Below, piece after piece: positions 7,339 to 16,005 of a stretch of 64,000 bases of DNA; the stretch's first letter is position 1, and the number at the start of each line of letters is the position of its first letter. The notes beneath the pieces are model-generated. The model ran no database searches, was not told the DNA's origin, and saw only the letters and a program-made list of their open reading frames with translations. The position numbers were made by a program, and so were the translations under genes. Source of the stretch: Bradyrhizobium liaoningense (GTDB lineage Bacteria; Pseudomonadota; Alphaproteobacteria; Rhizobiales; Xanthobacteraceae); contig NZ_JAFCJT010000001.1 of assembly GCF_018130785.1 (NCBI RefSeq), positions 434,001 to 498,000 on the forward strand. The letters run 5' to 3'.

Positions 7339-10092
7339 CTATGACGCGGCCTTCAGCTTCGGCTGTGCGCCGGGCTTGGGCTTGCCGAGCTTCGCCAGCG
7401 CTTCGACGCGTACGAGCTTCAGGCCTTCCTTGGCGTCGTAGCCATGGATCTCCTTCACATCGAGCTTGCGCATGAAGTCGATGGTCTCCTGGGTGATCAC
7501 CTGACCCGGCACCATGATCGGGAAGCCCGGCGGATAGGGAATCACGAAGCTGGCGGAGACGAGGTCAGGGCCGGCTTTCAGGCGGCGGTCGATCTCGGGA
7601 TCGGCGAGCCTGATATATTCGCATCCCGCCGCGTCGTAGGCCGCGTAAAATCCACTGCGGATATCACCCTCATTGGTCTTGGCGCCGGCATCGCCACGGA
7701 AGCTCTGGTGGAAGTGCGAGAAGTTCGGCAAATCGGGCACGTCGGTCATCAGGCTCTTCACCCGTGCCTCGAAGGTCTTCTTCGCATTGGCACCGCCTTG
7801 GGCGAGGCCGCGATCCACCTCGCCCGCGATCTCGGCCAAAACCCTGACAAGATGCGCCACGTCGCTGCGGGTGTTGTTGATGTTGGACTGGAGCAGCACC
7901 GAATTGCGCGAGGTCTTGTTGACCTGGATGTTGTAGTCGTTCGCCAGGATGCCCTTGAACTGGGTGCCGTCGTAACCGGCGGTGCCGCACACCAGTGTCA
8001 TGCGGGTCGGATCGAGACAGAACTCATCCTCGTCCAGACTTTTCAGAGCGCTCGCCCAGTTCGCGCCGGCCGCCAGATAATCGGTGAACCCGCTTTGGCG
8101 ATATTGCGCCGGCACCATTGCGTCGGCGCTGAGGATACGGAAATATTTCGAGAGCAGCGGATTGGTGTTGACGGCGTGACGGATGGCGAGCGCGATCTCG
8201 ATCGCATTGGCCACCAGACCATACCCTTCCAGCTCCATCTGGCGCCGCGAGACGTCGAGGCTCGCGATCAACTGCTGGTTCGGACTCGTGGAGGCATGGG
8301 TAAAGACAGCCTCCTTGAACTGCTGCTCGACCGTGTGGAATTCGACGTCCTTGACCGAGAGCATCGAGCCCTGACGGATCGCCGACATCGACTTGTGGGT
8401 CGAATTGGTCTGATAGACGCGCAAGCGGATCTGGCGCGGATCGGGGATCAGCCGGGTCTTGAGCAGCACCTCGTTCGAGGGATTCTTGCCGAGCGTGGCT
8501 TGTTGGGCTTCGTAAGCTGCGATCGATCTCGGATCGCGCATCCAGGCCTCGATCTCGTTGGCGGCGCCCATCGCGGTGCGCCGCCGCAGGAACGGCGAGA
8601 AGCGCGCAAAGCCGAACCAGGCCTCGTCCCACAGGAAGATCAGGTCGGGCTTGATGGCAAGGCATTCCTCCATGACCCGGCGGGTGTTGTAGATGTGGCC
8701 GTCGAAGGTGCAGTTGGTGAGGTCCAGCAGCTTGACGCGATCGAGCCGGCCATCGGCCTTGGCGTTCAGAAGGGCCTGCTTGATGGTCTTCAGCGGCACG
8801 GCGCCGTACATCGAATATTCCGTCATCGGGAAGGCTTCGACATAGAGCGGCTGCGCGCCGGCCAGCACCATGCCGTAATGATGCGACTTGTGGCAGTTGC
8901 GATCAACGATCGCGATGTCGCCCGGCGCGAGCAGCGCCTGCACCGCCATCTTGTTCGAGGTCGAGGTGCCGTTGGTGACGAAGAAGACGCGATCGGCGCC
9001 AAGTGCGCGTGCTGCCTTGTCCTGCGCCTTCTTGATATTGCCGGTGGGCTCCAGCAGACTATCCAGGCCGCCGGTGGTCGCGCTGCTTTCGGCCAGGAAC
9101 AGGTTCAAGCCGTAGAATTCGCCCATGTCGCGGATCCAGTCCGACTTGAAGACCGATTTGCCGCGCGCGATCGGCAGCGCATGGAACGTTCCGATCGGAC
9201 GCTGTGCATATTTCTTCAGATTGTCGAAGAACGGCGTGTCGTAGCGATCCTGCACCCCTTCAAGGATCGAGAGATGCAGCTCGAGCAGTTCCTCGACCGA
9301 ATAGAAGATGCGGCGGACGACATCGGCCTCGGGATTTCCGGCCATCGCCTCCACGTCGCGATTGGACATCAGGTAGAGGTCGAGCTCGGGACGGACCCGC
9401 TTGATGACGTGGGCGAGCCGCAGCGCCGAGGCATCGGACTCGTCGTTCAACCCGGCCGACGAGGTCATCGTGCGGAGCACGGGCGCGTCGTGGCGTGAGC
9501 GCAGCGCAAAGCCCTCGTTGATGACGACGGCTGCGAGATTGGGATTCAGGATGGCGGCGCAGAAGGCATCTTCGAGGCTGCCGACGATAACCGGCTCATA
9601 GACGAATGGATCGACCGGCCGCCGCAGCTTGCGCCATTCGTTGGCGAGCGCGGGCCAGTTGCCGGACGAGAGGCCGGTGACGATCAGCGTCTCGAAATAG
9701 GGTCGGCGCGCACCATGCCGCCCGGACATCTGCGGCACCAGATCGGGGGTGTCGCCGTTGCCCTCGTCATTGGCGCTCCCGTCGCCGGCATGTTGGCGAA
9801 ACGACCTCGTCGTCAAGGCCTGCATCATCCGTGTCGCAAGGGCGAGTGAGCCCGCCGCATCGCCGGCCGCAGCCGCGTCCCGCAGGGCTGCCATGAGGTG
9901 AAGGCCGGGATAACCGTGAAATTCCTCCGTTATTGAGAGATCGGCCAGCGCAGCGTCATATTTGGCGCGATCTCCGCTACGCACCCACGCCTTTGCGGCC
10001 TCCACCAGATCGCGCCAGTTGTCCGCCCGTCCGCCGGGCCCGGAGAAGAACTGATCGATGCGCTTTTGCGCGGGCTTGGCTTCTTTGGACAT
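7339..10092 (-). CDS. Orn/Lys/Arg decarboxylase, class I, long N-terminal region
   Basis: PLP-dependent basic amino-acid decarboxylase of 917 aa from ATG 10092 (MSKEAKPAQKRIDQFF), chosen because GGGAGAG lies just upstream. Catalytic-domain landmarks are TNGTSTSNKM near 374-383, WDEAWFGFARF (Asp near 489) and the Schiff-base lysine in NSTHKSMSAIRQG near residue 567. The ~330-residue region before the PLP domain is longer than the wing domain of E. coli-type enzymes (710-755 aa total) and starts with a ~120-residue stretch of no recognised fold. Decarboxylation consumes a proton and yields a polyamine. The FNR/FixK box at 10156-10169 lies 70 bp upstream. Substrate among Arg, Lys and Orn cannot be read from sequence. 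Confidence 0.88.
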   Translation of the reverse strand: MSKEAKPAQKRIDQFFSGPGGRADNWRDLVEAAKAWVRSGDRAKYDAALADLSITEEFHGYPGLHLMAALRDAAAAGDAAGSLALATRMMQALTTRSFRQHAGDGSANDEGNGDTPDLVPQMSGRHGARRPYFETLIVTGLSSGNWPALANEWRKLRRPVDPFVYEPVIVGSLEDAFCAAILNPNLAAVVINEGFALRSRHDAPVLRTMTSSAGLNDESDASALRLAHVIKRVRPELDLYLMSNRDVEAMAGNPEADVVRRIFYSVEELLELHLSILEGVQDRYDTPFFDNLKKYAQRPIGTFHALPIARGKSVFKSDWIRDMGEFYGLNLFLAESSATTGGLDSLLEPTGNIKKAQDKAARALGADRVFFVTNGTSTSNKMAVQALLAPGDIAIVDRNCHKSHHYGMVLAGAQPLYVEAFPMTEYSMYGAVPLKTIKQALLNAKADGRLDRVKLLDLTNCTFDGHIYNTRRVMEECLAIKPDLIFLWDEAWFGFARFSPFLRRRTAMGAANEIEAWMRDPRSIAAYEAQQATLGKNPSNEVLLKTRLIPDPRQIRLRVYQTNSTHKSMSAIRQGSMLSVKDVEFHTVEQQFKEAVFTHASTSPNQQLIASLDVSRRQMELEGYGLVANAIEIALAIRHAVNTNPLLSKYFRILSADAMVPAQYRQSGFTDYLAAGANWASALKSLDEDEFCLDPTRMTLVCGTAGYDGTQFKGILANDYNIQVNKTSRNSVLLQSNINNTRSDVAHLVRVLAEIAGEVDRGLAQGGANAKKTFEARVKSLMTDVPDLPNFSHFHQSFRGDAGAKTNEGDIRSGFYAAYDAAGCEYIRLADPEIDRRLKAGPDLVSASFVIPYPPGFPIMVPGQVITQETIDFMRKLDVKEIHGYDAKEGLKLVRVEALAKLGKPKPGAQPKLKAAS

Positions 10093-10155
10093 GCGGCTCT
10101 CCCGATCCCATAGGCAAGGTGACGCGGGATCGTGAGTGCGGGGCCGGTCGCTCCA

Positions 10156-10169
10156 TTGATCCAAATCAA
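10156..10169. promoter_or_regulatory. FNR/FixK-type box TTGATCCAAATCAA
   Basis: Perfect TTGAT-N4-ATCAA dyad centred 70 bp upstream of the decarboxylase start at 10092. It lies in the 141-bp gap between that gene and the 3' end of the SulP gene, so it is positioned for the decarboxylase only. Confidence 0.8.
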
Positions 10170-10233
10170 CGGTGGCGCATTCTGATCGGGCGGACGGACA
10201 GGACGATGCTCTTTGCGTCGCAATACCGGGGCG

Positions 10234-11943
10234 TCAGACCCTTCGTTGCGCCGTATTGGCTGGATCGTCGCCCAGGACGCTGTCGAGCGACCGCAGCCAC
10301 TGGCCGCTGTCGGTTTTCTCCGCCAGCCCTTCGGCACGCAGCAGGTCGCGCAGCTGCGCATGCGCGCCGACGATGCAAAAGCTGACTTCGCGGACGGCCA
10401 GTTCGTCGTAGAGCTCGTGCAGCATGCGCGCGCCGGCGAGATCGATGTAGGGCGACGCCGAAAGGTCGCAGGCCACCAGCCGGATGCCTGGCGACCTCCG
10501 GAGCGCGATCAGGACCGTCTCCAGGATCGTCTCAGCATTGATGTAGAGCAGCGATGCTTCGGGACGGAATGCGATGACGCCGGCCAGTGGCTCCACGTCC
10601 TCGTGCCTGGCGCTGTCGGAATAGCGGCCGCTGCCGGGCAATCGGCCAAGGAACGCGACATTCGGCCGCGAGGCGCGCGCCAGCAGCAGGAAGATCGACG
10701 CAATCGCAGCCAGCAGGACGCCCTGGAGAATACCGAGCAGCAGCACCGATACCAAGGCAATCGCCGCCGCGTAGAAGTCGATCCGGCTGACCCGCCACAT
10801 CCGCAGCAGCGCACGCACGTCCACGAGCTTATAGACCGCGGCAAAGACGATGGCCGCGAGCACCCCCTTGGGCAGGTTGGTCAAGAGACCGGTAAAGAAC
10901 AGAAGGCACAGCCCCAGCATCACGGAGCAAATCACCAGCGCCAGCGGCGTCCGTGCGCCGGCGCTGTCGTTGACGGCCGATTGCGACAGGCCGCCGGCGA
11001 CGGGATAGCCATGGCCAAAGGCGGCCGCGAGGTTCGCGGCGCCAAGACCCAAAAACTCCTGTCGGACGTCGAGCGGGTCGCCGTGCTTGGCGGCAAAGCT
11101 GCGGGCCGCCGAGACGCCTTCGATATAGGCCAGCAGCACGCAACCGGCGGCAAGCGGAAACAGATCGTCGAATTCGAGCAGGCCGAAGGTCGGCATCGCC
11201 AAAGCCGGCAACCCCTCGGGTATCTTCCCGGTGACGGGCACACCGAGAGACGGGAGACCCAGCACCGTCGCCACGACGATCGCGAGTGCGACGACGGTGA
11301 TGCCGACCGGTTTTCCCGGCAGCAGCCGCTCGCCGAGCAAGAGCAGCAGTAGCGCGACCGCGCCGATCGCGAGCACAATCGGATCGATGGTACCGAGCTG
11401 CCCGGCGAGCTTGATGGCGCGGTCGAAGAAATTGTGGCCGCCGCCGGCAACGCCGAGCAGGCTCGGCAACTGGCTCATGATGATGGTGAGCCCTGCCCCG
11501 GCCTTGAAGCCAACCAATATGCTGTCGCTGACGAGGCGAACGAGAACGCTGAGCTTGAACAGCCACGAGATGAAGCACAGAACCGCGACCGCAAAGGCGG
11601 CCAGGCTTGCAATTTGCGCATAGCGTAGTGGGTCGCCTGCGGCGAGCGAGCCGACAGTGCCGGCGATCATCAGCGAGATCGCCGAGGTCGGGCCGACTGC
11701 AAGCTGGCGTGATGAGCCGAACAGGGCATAGCCGATGCCGCCGAGCAGGTAGCCGTAGATACCGACCTGCGGCGGTAAGCCGGCCAGCGCAGCGTAGGCG
11801 AGCGACACAGGAATTGCGTAAGCGGCGAGTGTAACGCCGGCGATCGCATCCGACGGCAACCACGCCCCACGATACGTGGCGAGCCAGTTCCAAGGCGGGA
11901 AGAGCCGCAGCCAGCTCGCTCGCTGCCCGGGCGGCGCGCTCAC
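10234..11943 (-). CDS. SulP-family anion transporter with STAS domain
   Basis: Inner-membrane anion transporter of the SLC26/SulP family, 569 aa. The N-terminal signature is clear (GVTLAAYAIPVSLAYAALAG near residues 38-57), followed by 10-12 membrane helices and a C-terminal STAS domain from about residue 440 (ETILETVL, ACDLSASPYIDLAGARML). The GTG at 11943 is chosen because its first bases overlap the TGA stop of the DUF1275 gene (GTGA), indicating translational coupling. Substrates in the family include sulfate, bicarbonate, chloride and dicarboxylates and cannot be resolved here. It shares the promoter of the DUF1275 gene, beneath the box at 12690. Confidence 0.85.
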   Translation of the reverse strand: MSAPPGQRASWLRLFPPWNWLATYRGAWLPSDAIAGVTLAAYAIPVSLAYAALAGLPPQVGIYGYLLGGIGYALFGSSRQLAVGPTSAISLMIAGTVGSLAAGDPLRYAQIASLAAFAVAVLCFISWLFKLSVLVRLVSDSILVGFKAGAGLTIIMSQLPSLLGVAGGGHNFFDRAIKLAGQLGTIDPIVLAIGAVALLLLLLGERLLPGKPVGITVVALAIVVATVLGLPSLGVPVTGKIPEGLPALAMPTFGLLEFDDLFPLAAGCVLLAYIEGVSAARSFAAKHGDPLDVRQEFLGLGAANLAAAFGHGYPVAGGLSQSAVNDSAGARTPLALVICSVMLGLCLLFFTGLLTNLPKGVLAAIVFAAVYKLVDVRALLRMWRVSRIDFYAAAIALVSVLLLGILQGVLLAAIASIFLLLARASRPNVAFLGRLPGSGRYSDSARHEDVEPLAGVIAFRPEASLLYINAETILETVLIALRRSPGIRLVACDLSASPYIDLAGARMLHELYDELAVREVSFCIVGAHAQLRDLLRAEGLAEKTDSGQWLRSLDSVLGDDPANTAQRRV

Positions 11944-12622
11944 GTGCGGGCCTCGCTGCGTGCCACTTCGCAGCGCAGCAACACGATCAGCAAGGCGACC
12001 ACGGGAATGCCGAGCGCAAGGTTCGGAAAGGACTTTGTCGCGAAGGCCCCGACGGCTGCTCCGACACCGAACATGATGCACAACATTGCAAACATGCCCG
12101 AGCGGCGCAGCGATCCCGGCCGATCGCCGCCCGCGATCGCAGCAAACGCGCCCTCGACCGCCTGCCGCATATTGCCCGTGATCATCACCGAGCTATAGAC
12201 CACACCTTCGACTTTGGTGAAGATCGCGGTCTGCGTTGCGGCGACGAAAGAGATGCCCAGCGTCCCCGCAAGATCCGGCAGCCGATTGTGCAGGATGCCG
12301 ATGGCGATCAGGAGCAGGATCTCGATCAGGGTGCTGATCACGCAGGCCGGTCCCCCGTCATGCCTCGCAGCCACCCCGCGACCACGATGCCGGCGGCAGA
12401 TGCGAGGATCGGCGGCACGAAGTGAAGCGCCTTCACCCAATTGCCCGCCGAGCCATAGACCCAGAGCAGAACGAGATTGGCGGTCTGCGCATTGGCCATG
12501 ACGCCGTGGATGATCCAGGTATAGGCATCGAGGTAGCCACCAGCGAACGCGAGCAACAGCGCGACCTCAAGCGATTCATCGCGGCGCAGCGATGCGCTGG
12601 CAGCAATATCCAGAGCGCTCAT
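11940..12622 (-). pseudogene. DUF1275 (YoaK-like) membrane protein, split into two frames
   Basis: Two adjacent reading frames together make one ordinary ~225-aa DUF1275 protein. The first (12622-12338, 94 aa, MSALDIAASAS) carries LAFAGGYLDAYTW and AQTANLVLLW; the second (from GTG 12341 to 11940, 133 aa) continues with STLIEILLLIAIGI, QTAIFTKVEG and the last membrane helices. The break follows a GGGGG run. Either one base was lost (true pseudogene or sequencing error), or the halves are made separately: the stop of the first and a GTG of the second overlap as GTGA, with GGGGGA 9 nt upstream. The downstream SulP gene uses the same GTGA arrangement. Divergent from the third AspT gene. Confidence 0.75.
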
Positions 12623-12689
12623 TCCGCAAACGTCGGCTGTCGTATTTCGTGCATGGCCCCTAGACCGCCGTCAAGACGACAGCCGGGGA

Positions 12690-12703
12690 TTGATCTGGAT
12701 CAA
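12690..12703. promoter_or_regulatory. FNR/FixK-type box TTGATCTGGATCAA
   Basis: Perfect dyad between divergent genes, centred 68 bp before the AspT gene at 12764 and 74 bp before the DUF1275 start at 12622. Identical in sequence to the boxes at 436 and 32126, including the CTGG core. Confidence 0.8.
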
Positions 12704-12763
12704 GCCTCACCCGGTTCCTGGGACTCAACTCGTATCGATCGATGCGCCCGGGGAATTGCCACC

Positions 12764-14452
12764 ATGGACACCGTCAGGTGGATCATCGCCACCGCTCCGG
12801 AAATCTTCCTGCTGCTTGCGGTTGCCTTGGGCACCATTCTGGGGCGCCTCAAGCTCGCCGGCTTCGCGATCGGTACCACGGCCTGCATCCTGATCGTGTC
12901 CGTTTTGATCGGGCAACTCGGCAGCTTTAGTTTTCCGGCGCTGCTCAGGGTGGTTTTATTCAGCCTGTTCGTGTTCACGATCGGCTACAAGTCAGGACCG
13001 GAATTCTTTGCCTCCTTGAATATTCGTACCCTCGCCCAGGTCGCGATGGCGCTTGTGCTCGGTGGGACCGGCCTCATCACCGTGCTGGCTTTTGCCTTTG
13101 CTTTCAAACTCGATCCCGGCACTGCATCCGGACTTGCTGCCGGCGCGCTGACACAATCCTCGGTGATCGGCACGGCCTCAGGTGCGCTGACGCAGCTTGG
13201 ATTGCCGAAGACCGTGCTGGAACAGCAGGAGGCGAACATTGCGGCGGGCTATGCCGTCACTTACGTGCTCGGCTACATCCTGACCCTGCTCTACGTTCCC
13301 TTCGTCGCGCCGAGGCTGATGGGGATCAATCTCAAGGACGAGGCGAAGAAGCTCGAGATCGAGCTTTCGGGTGGCACGCCGCCGAAAGCCGAGAACCTCT
13401 CCTATCGCAAGTTCCAGGCTCGCGCCTACCGCGTCTCGGTAGCGGCTGGCCGAACCGTCAGGGCGATCGAGGAGGAGATCGGCAGCCGCACCGTGGTCGA
13501 ACGGATCGTGCGCCAGGGCGCGGACATCGAGCCGCATCTGGACACCGTGATCGAGGCCGGCGACGATATCGTCATCGCCGGACGAACGGCCGTACTCGTC
13601 GCGGCCAAGCCCATCATCGGTACCGAGATCGACGCCGACGAGATATTGAAGGCGATCCCCGGCAACGTAGTCGACGTGCTGGTCGACAACCGCAAGCTCC
13701 ATGGCCGTTCCATCCAGGAGGTCGCCGAGCGCGTCGGCGGCAACGCGCGCGGTGTGTTCCTCCGCGCGCTGACGCGGCATGGGCGCGAAGTGCCGTTGAG
13801 CGCGGATACCCGCGTCTATGTCGGTGACGTCATGACGCTGGTCGGCAGCACCGACAGCGTCGAGGGCGCCGCCAAACACGTCGGGCAGATCCTGCGCGCC
13901 GGCGACCGCACCGACATTGCCTTCCTTGCGGCCGGCATTGCCGTGGGCCTGTTGGCCGGCCTCGTCAGCTTCAAGGTCGGCGGCATCGCCCTGACGCTCG
14001 GCGGCGGCGGCGGTGCGCTGATCGCGGGCCTGTTCTGTGGCTGGCTGCGTTCGCGCAGGCCGACCATGGGCGCCATGCCGCCGGCCGCACAGCAGACCCT
14101 GAGCGATCTCGGCCTCGGCGGATTCATCGCAGCGATCGGCTTGGGCAACGGTCACGCGGCCTGGGTCGCGATCCAGGCGCATGGGCTGCTCCTGGTCGGC
14201 ATGGGCCTGGTGGTCACGCTGGTGCCGCTGATTGTCGCGACGTTGTTTGCCTACCACATCCTGCGGATGAACCCGGTTATCACTTGCGGCGCGCTGGCTG
14301 GCGCCATGACCGTCGATGCCGCCGTGACCGGAGCCTGCGAAGTCGCCGAGAGCCAGACGCCGGTCCTCGGCGTCGCCGTGCCGTACGCGGTCGGCAACGT
14401 CATCCTGACCGTGCTCGGCCCGATCATCGTGGCCTGCACCTTTTCGGGCTGA
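12764..14452 (+). CDS. AspT-family antiporter, third copy
   Basis: A 562-aa AAE-family exchanger starting MDTVRWIIATAPEIFLLLAV, with GGGGAA about 9 nt upstream of the ATG. Layout is as in the other two: membrane block, two RCK_C domains (about 205-370), membrane block with a glycine-rich helix (LTLGGGGGALIAGLFCGWLR). Pore motifs are GLAAGALTQSSVIGTASGAL and GALAGAMTVDAAVTGAC, the most divergent of the three. It stands divergent from DUF1275-SulP under a shared FNR/FixK box and is followed after 6 nt by a hydrolase remnant. Substrate unknown. Confidence 0.85.
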   Translation: MDTVRWIIATAPEIFLLLAVALGTILGRLKLAGFAIGTTACILIVSVLIGQLGSFSFPALLRVVLFSLFVFTIGYKSGPEFFASLNIRTLAQVAMALVLGGTGLITVLAFAFAFKLDPGTASGLAAGALTQSSVIGTASGALTQLGLPKTVLEQQEANIAAGYAVTYVLGYILTLLYVPFVAPRLMGINLKDEAKKLEIELSGGTPPKAENLSYRKFQARAYRVSVAAGRTVRAIEEEIGSRTVVERIVRQGADIEPHLDTVIEAGDDIVIAGRTAVLVAAKPIIGTEIDADEILKAIPGNVVDVLVDNRKLHGRSIQEVAERVGGNARGVFLRALTRHGREVPLSADTRVYVGDVMTLVGSTDSVEGAAKHVGQILRAGDRTDIAFLAAGIAVGLLAGLVSFKVGGIALTLGGGGGALIAGLFCGWLRSRRPTMGAMPPAAQQTLSDLGLGGFIAAIGLGNGHAAWVAIQAHGLLLVGMGLVVTLVPLIVATLFAYHILRMNPVITCGALAGAMTVDAAVTGACEVAESQTPVLGVAVPYAVGNVILTVLGPIIVACTFSG

Positions 14453-14458
14453 AGGGAG

Positions 14459-14776
14459 ATGTCGATGCGATCTGCCTTGCGCTGGCTCACGGCAACGCTG
14501 CTCATCCTTGTCGGCCTGGGCACGCCGGCACGCGCCGATGACAAGGACGCCCCCATCCGCATCCAGGAGGAGATCTGGGCGCTGCCGCTGCCGCTGTTTG
14601 CCTATCTGGTGCGTCTATCGAGGCGCATGCATGACGCCTTCACTGCCGCCGGCGGGAAAGCCGAGTACCATCTGCTGCCGCCGTTCGGAAACGAGCGGCA
14701 TTTCTTCATCGGCTCTCCGGACGCCATTTCGATCTGGTCGCCGCTGGTGACGAAGTTTCTTGACGCGCCGCGTTAG
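14459..14776 (+). pseudogene. Exported dienelactone-hydrolase-like remnant, core deleted
   Basis: 105 codons: a signal peptide (MSMRSALRWLTATLLILVGL to about residue 26), then ALPLPLFAYLVR, the opening of secreted dienelactone-hydrolase-like proteins, then directly RRMHDAFTAAGGKAEYHLLP and GNERHFFIGSPDAISIW, the extreme C-terminus of the same family including the likely catalytic His. The intervening alpha/beta core with the nucleophile and acid residue is missing without a frame shift. It could still be translated as a small periplasmic protein but should not be a hydrolase. Ends 30 nt before the IalB-family gene and follows the third AspT gene by 6 nt. Confidence 0.65.
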
Positions 14777-14806
14777 GCGGACGGGCGGATGTTTGGAGGC
14801 GCAACC

Positions 14807-15391
14807 ATGGTCGATGCACGACACTGCCTGTTCGGCGTTCTGGTAGCAGTCACCGCTGGCGCAACGTCGCCGCCGGTTGCCGCGGCGCCGCAGAATTCAC
14901 ACCCGGCGAAGCCCGCCGAGGTCGCGCCCCGGGGCCAGCGCGAAGCAAAGGACATCAGCTACGGGGATTGGCGCAAACTCTGCTTCAAGGCGGGCGGCGC
15001 CAAGATGCTGTGCCGGACTTCGATCACCGGCACCTTCCCAACCGGTCAAACCGCCGTGCGCGTGGACCTCATCGAGCGCGAAGGCGACCGCACTGCCCGA
15101 CTGCAATTGCTTGTCCCCGTCGGCATGTATTTGCAACATCCCATCAAGCTAACCGTGGATCAAGGACGCCCTTACCCGCTGCCCTATAGCTGGTGCGTCA
15201 CCAATGCGTGCATTGCCGCCGATGTCGCCGATCCCAGGATCGTCAAGGAGCTGGAATCCGGAAAAACGCTGGCCCTGGAACTCGTCGATTCCAACCTTCT
15301 GTCGCTGAAGACGTCCCTGCCACTGGCGCAATTCGGCGCCGTGCACAAAGGCACACCGGCGCAGACTCTTGAGCAGTATGTCGATCAATGA
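14807..15391 (+). CDS. IalB-family (invasion-associated locus B) exported protein
   Basis: 194-aa periplasmic protein with a signal peptide (MVDARHCLFGVLVAVTAGAT, cleavage near AAAPQN). The mature domain has the IalB pattern: YGDWRKLC near residues 49-56, LCRTSITGTFPTGQ, VPVGMYLQHP, and the paired cysteines in PYSWCVTNACIAA. The family is common in Rhizobiales, often in several copies, with roles proposed in envelope function or host interaction but no defined biochemistry. GGAGG 7 nt upstream selects ATG 14807 over the ATG at 14789. Convergent with the receiver gene at 15406. Confidence 0.85.
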   Translation: MVDARHCLFGVLVAVTAGATSPPVAAAPQNSHPAKPAEVAPRGQREAKDISYGDWRKLCFKAGGAKMLCRTSITGTFPTGQTAVRVDLIEREGDRTARLQLLVPVGMYLQHPIKLTVDQGRPYPLPYSWCVTNACIAADVADPRIVKELESGKTLALELVDSNLLSLKTSLPLAQFGAVHKGTPAQTLEQYVDQ

Positions 15392-15405
15392 GCTGATTGT
15401 TGGCG

Positions 15406-15783
15406 CTAAACGGCCCCGGCGCAGGCCCGCTCTATCGGCTCGATAAGTGAGCACGCCAGGAACGGCTTGGTCAGGTAGGCGATACATCCCGATGCGATCG
15501 CGGCCGCGCGGTTGGCCGCGCTGTCGTTGCCGGTGATGTAGACGACGGGCGCCGTGACGCCTTCGTGCGCAAGCCGCCTGCGCAACGCGATGCCGGATTG
15601 ATCACTCAGATCGATGTCGATGATAATACAAGCGGCGCTCTCGAAATCCCCGTGATCGAATAGCGCCTCGGCCGAGGCAAACAGCAGCGCACCAAAGCCG
15701 TGCTCACGCAGCAGTCGCTTGATGCTCACGCGCATCGAGAAATCATCATCGACGACGAAGACGGCTTTATGGATCGGCAACAT
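15406..15783 (-). CDS. Single-domain response regulator (FixJ-type receiver)
   Basis: About 125 aa, a receiver domain only. The acidic pocket VDDD is at 11-14, the phosphoacceptor D56 lies in IIIDIDLS, the conserved Thr in ITGND near 84 and K106 in LTKPF. There is no output domain, so it probably acts as a phosphate shuttle or sink, or by protein contact. ATG 15783 (MLPIHKAVF) is preceded by AAAAGG. It lies 222 bp downstream of a FixJ-like regulator on the same strand, with a stable inverted repeat between them, so it may have its own promoter. Confidence 0.85.
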   Translation of the reverse strand: MLPIHKAVFVVDDDFSMRVSIKRLLREHGFGALLFASAEALFDHGDFESAACIIIDIDLSDQSGIALRRRLAHEGVTAPVVYITGNDSAANRAAAIASGCIAYLTKPFLACSLIEPIERACAGAV

Positions 15784-15962
15784 GGTCGCCTTTTCGGTGC
15801 GAATGGAAGACCGGAACACCGTCAAGATCTACGGCTTGCAATATCTGCGGCTTGTTCGAGAGTTCCGTATTGCTTTCGCAGCCGACGATCTCGGCATCAT
15901 TGCGTGCCTTCGGCGGCAGGCTGTCAACAATCTATGTTATCGTACATGATTGTACCAACGTA

Positions 15963-15985
15963 CAGGTCCGCCTTGCGCGGACCTG
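15963..15985 (-). terminator. Inverted repeat downstream of FixJ-like gene, possible terminator
   Basis: CAGGTCCGC / GCGGACCTG, a perfect 9-bp stem with a 5-nt loop, located 21 nt beyond the stop codon of the FixJ-like gene. No strong U-run follows on the minus strand, so it may be a weak terminator, an mRNA-stabilising stem or a protein site. Confidence 0.45.
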
Positions 15986-16005
15986 ACAACGGACTCGAAG
16001 TGCTG

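Noticed and set aside
7444..9498. 684-codon open frame antisense to the Orn/Lys/Arg decarboxylase gene
   Set aside because: It mirrors a gene with strong catalytic motifs; its product is Arg/His/Asp-rich without domains. Such shadow frames are common in GC-rich DNA.
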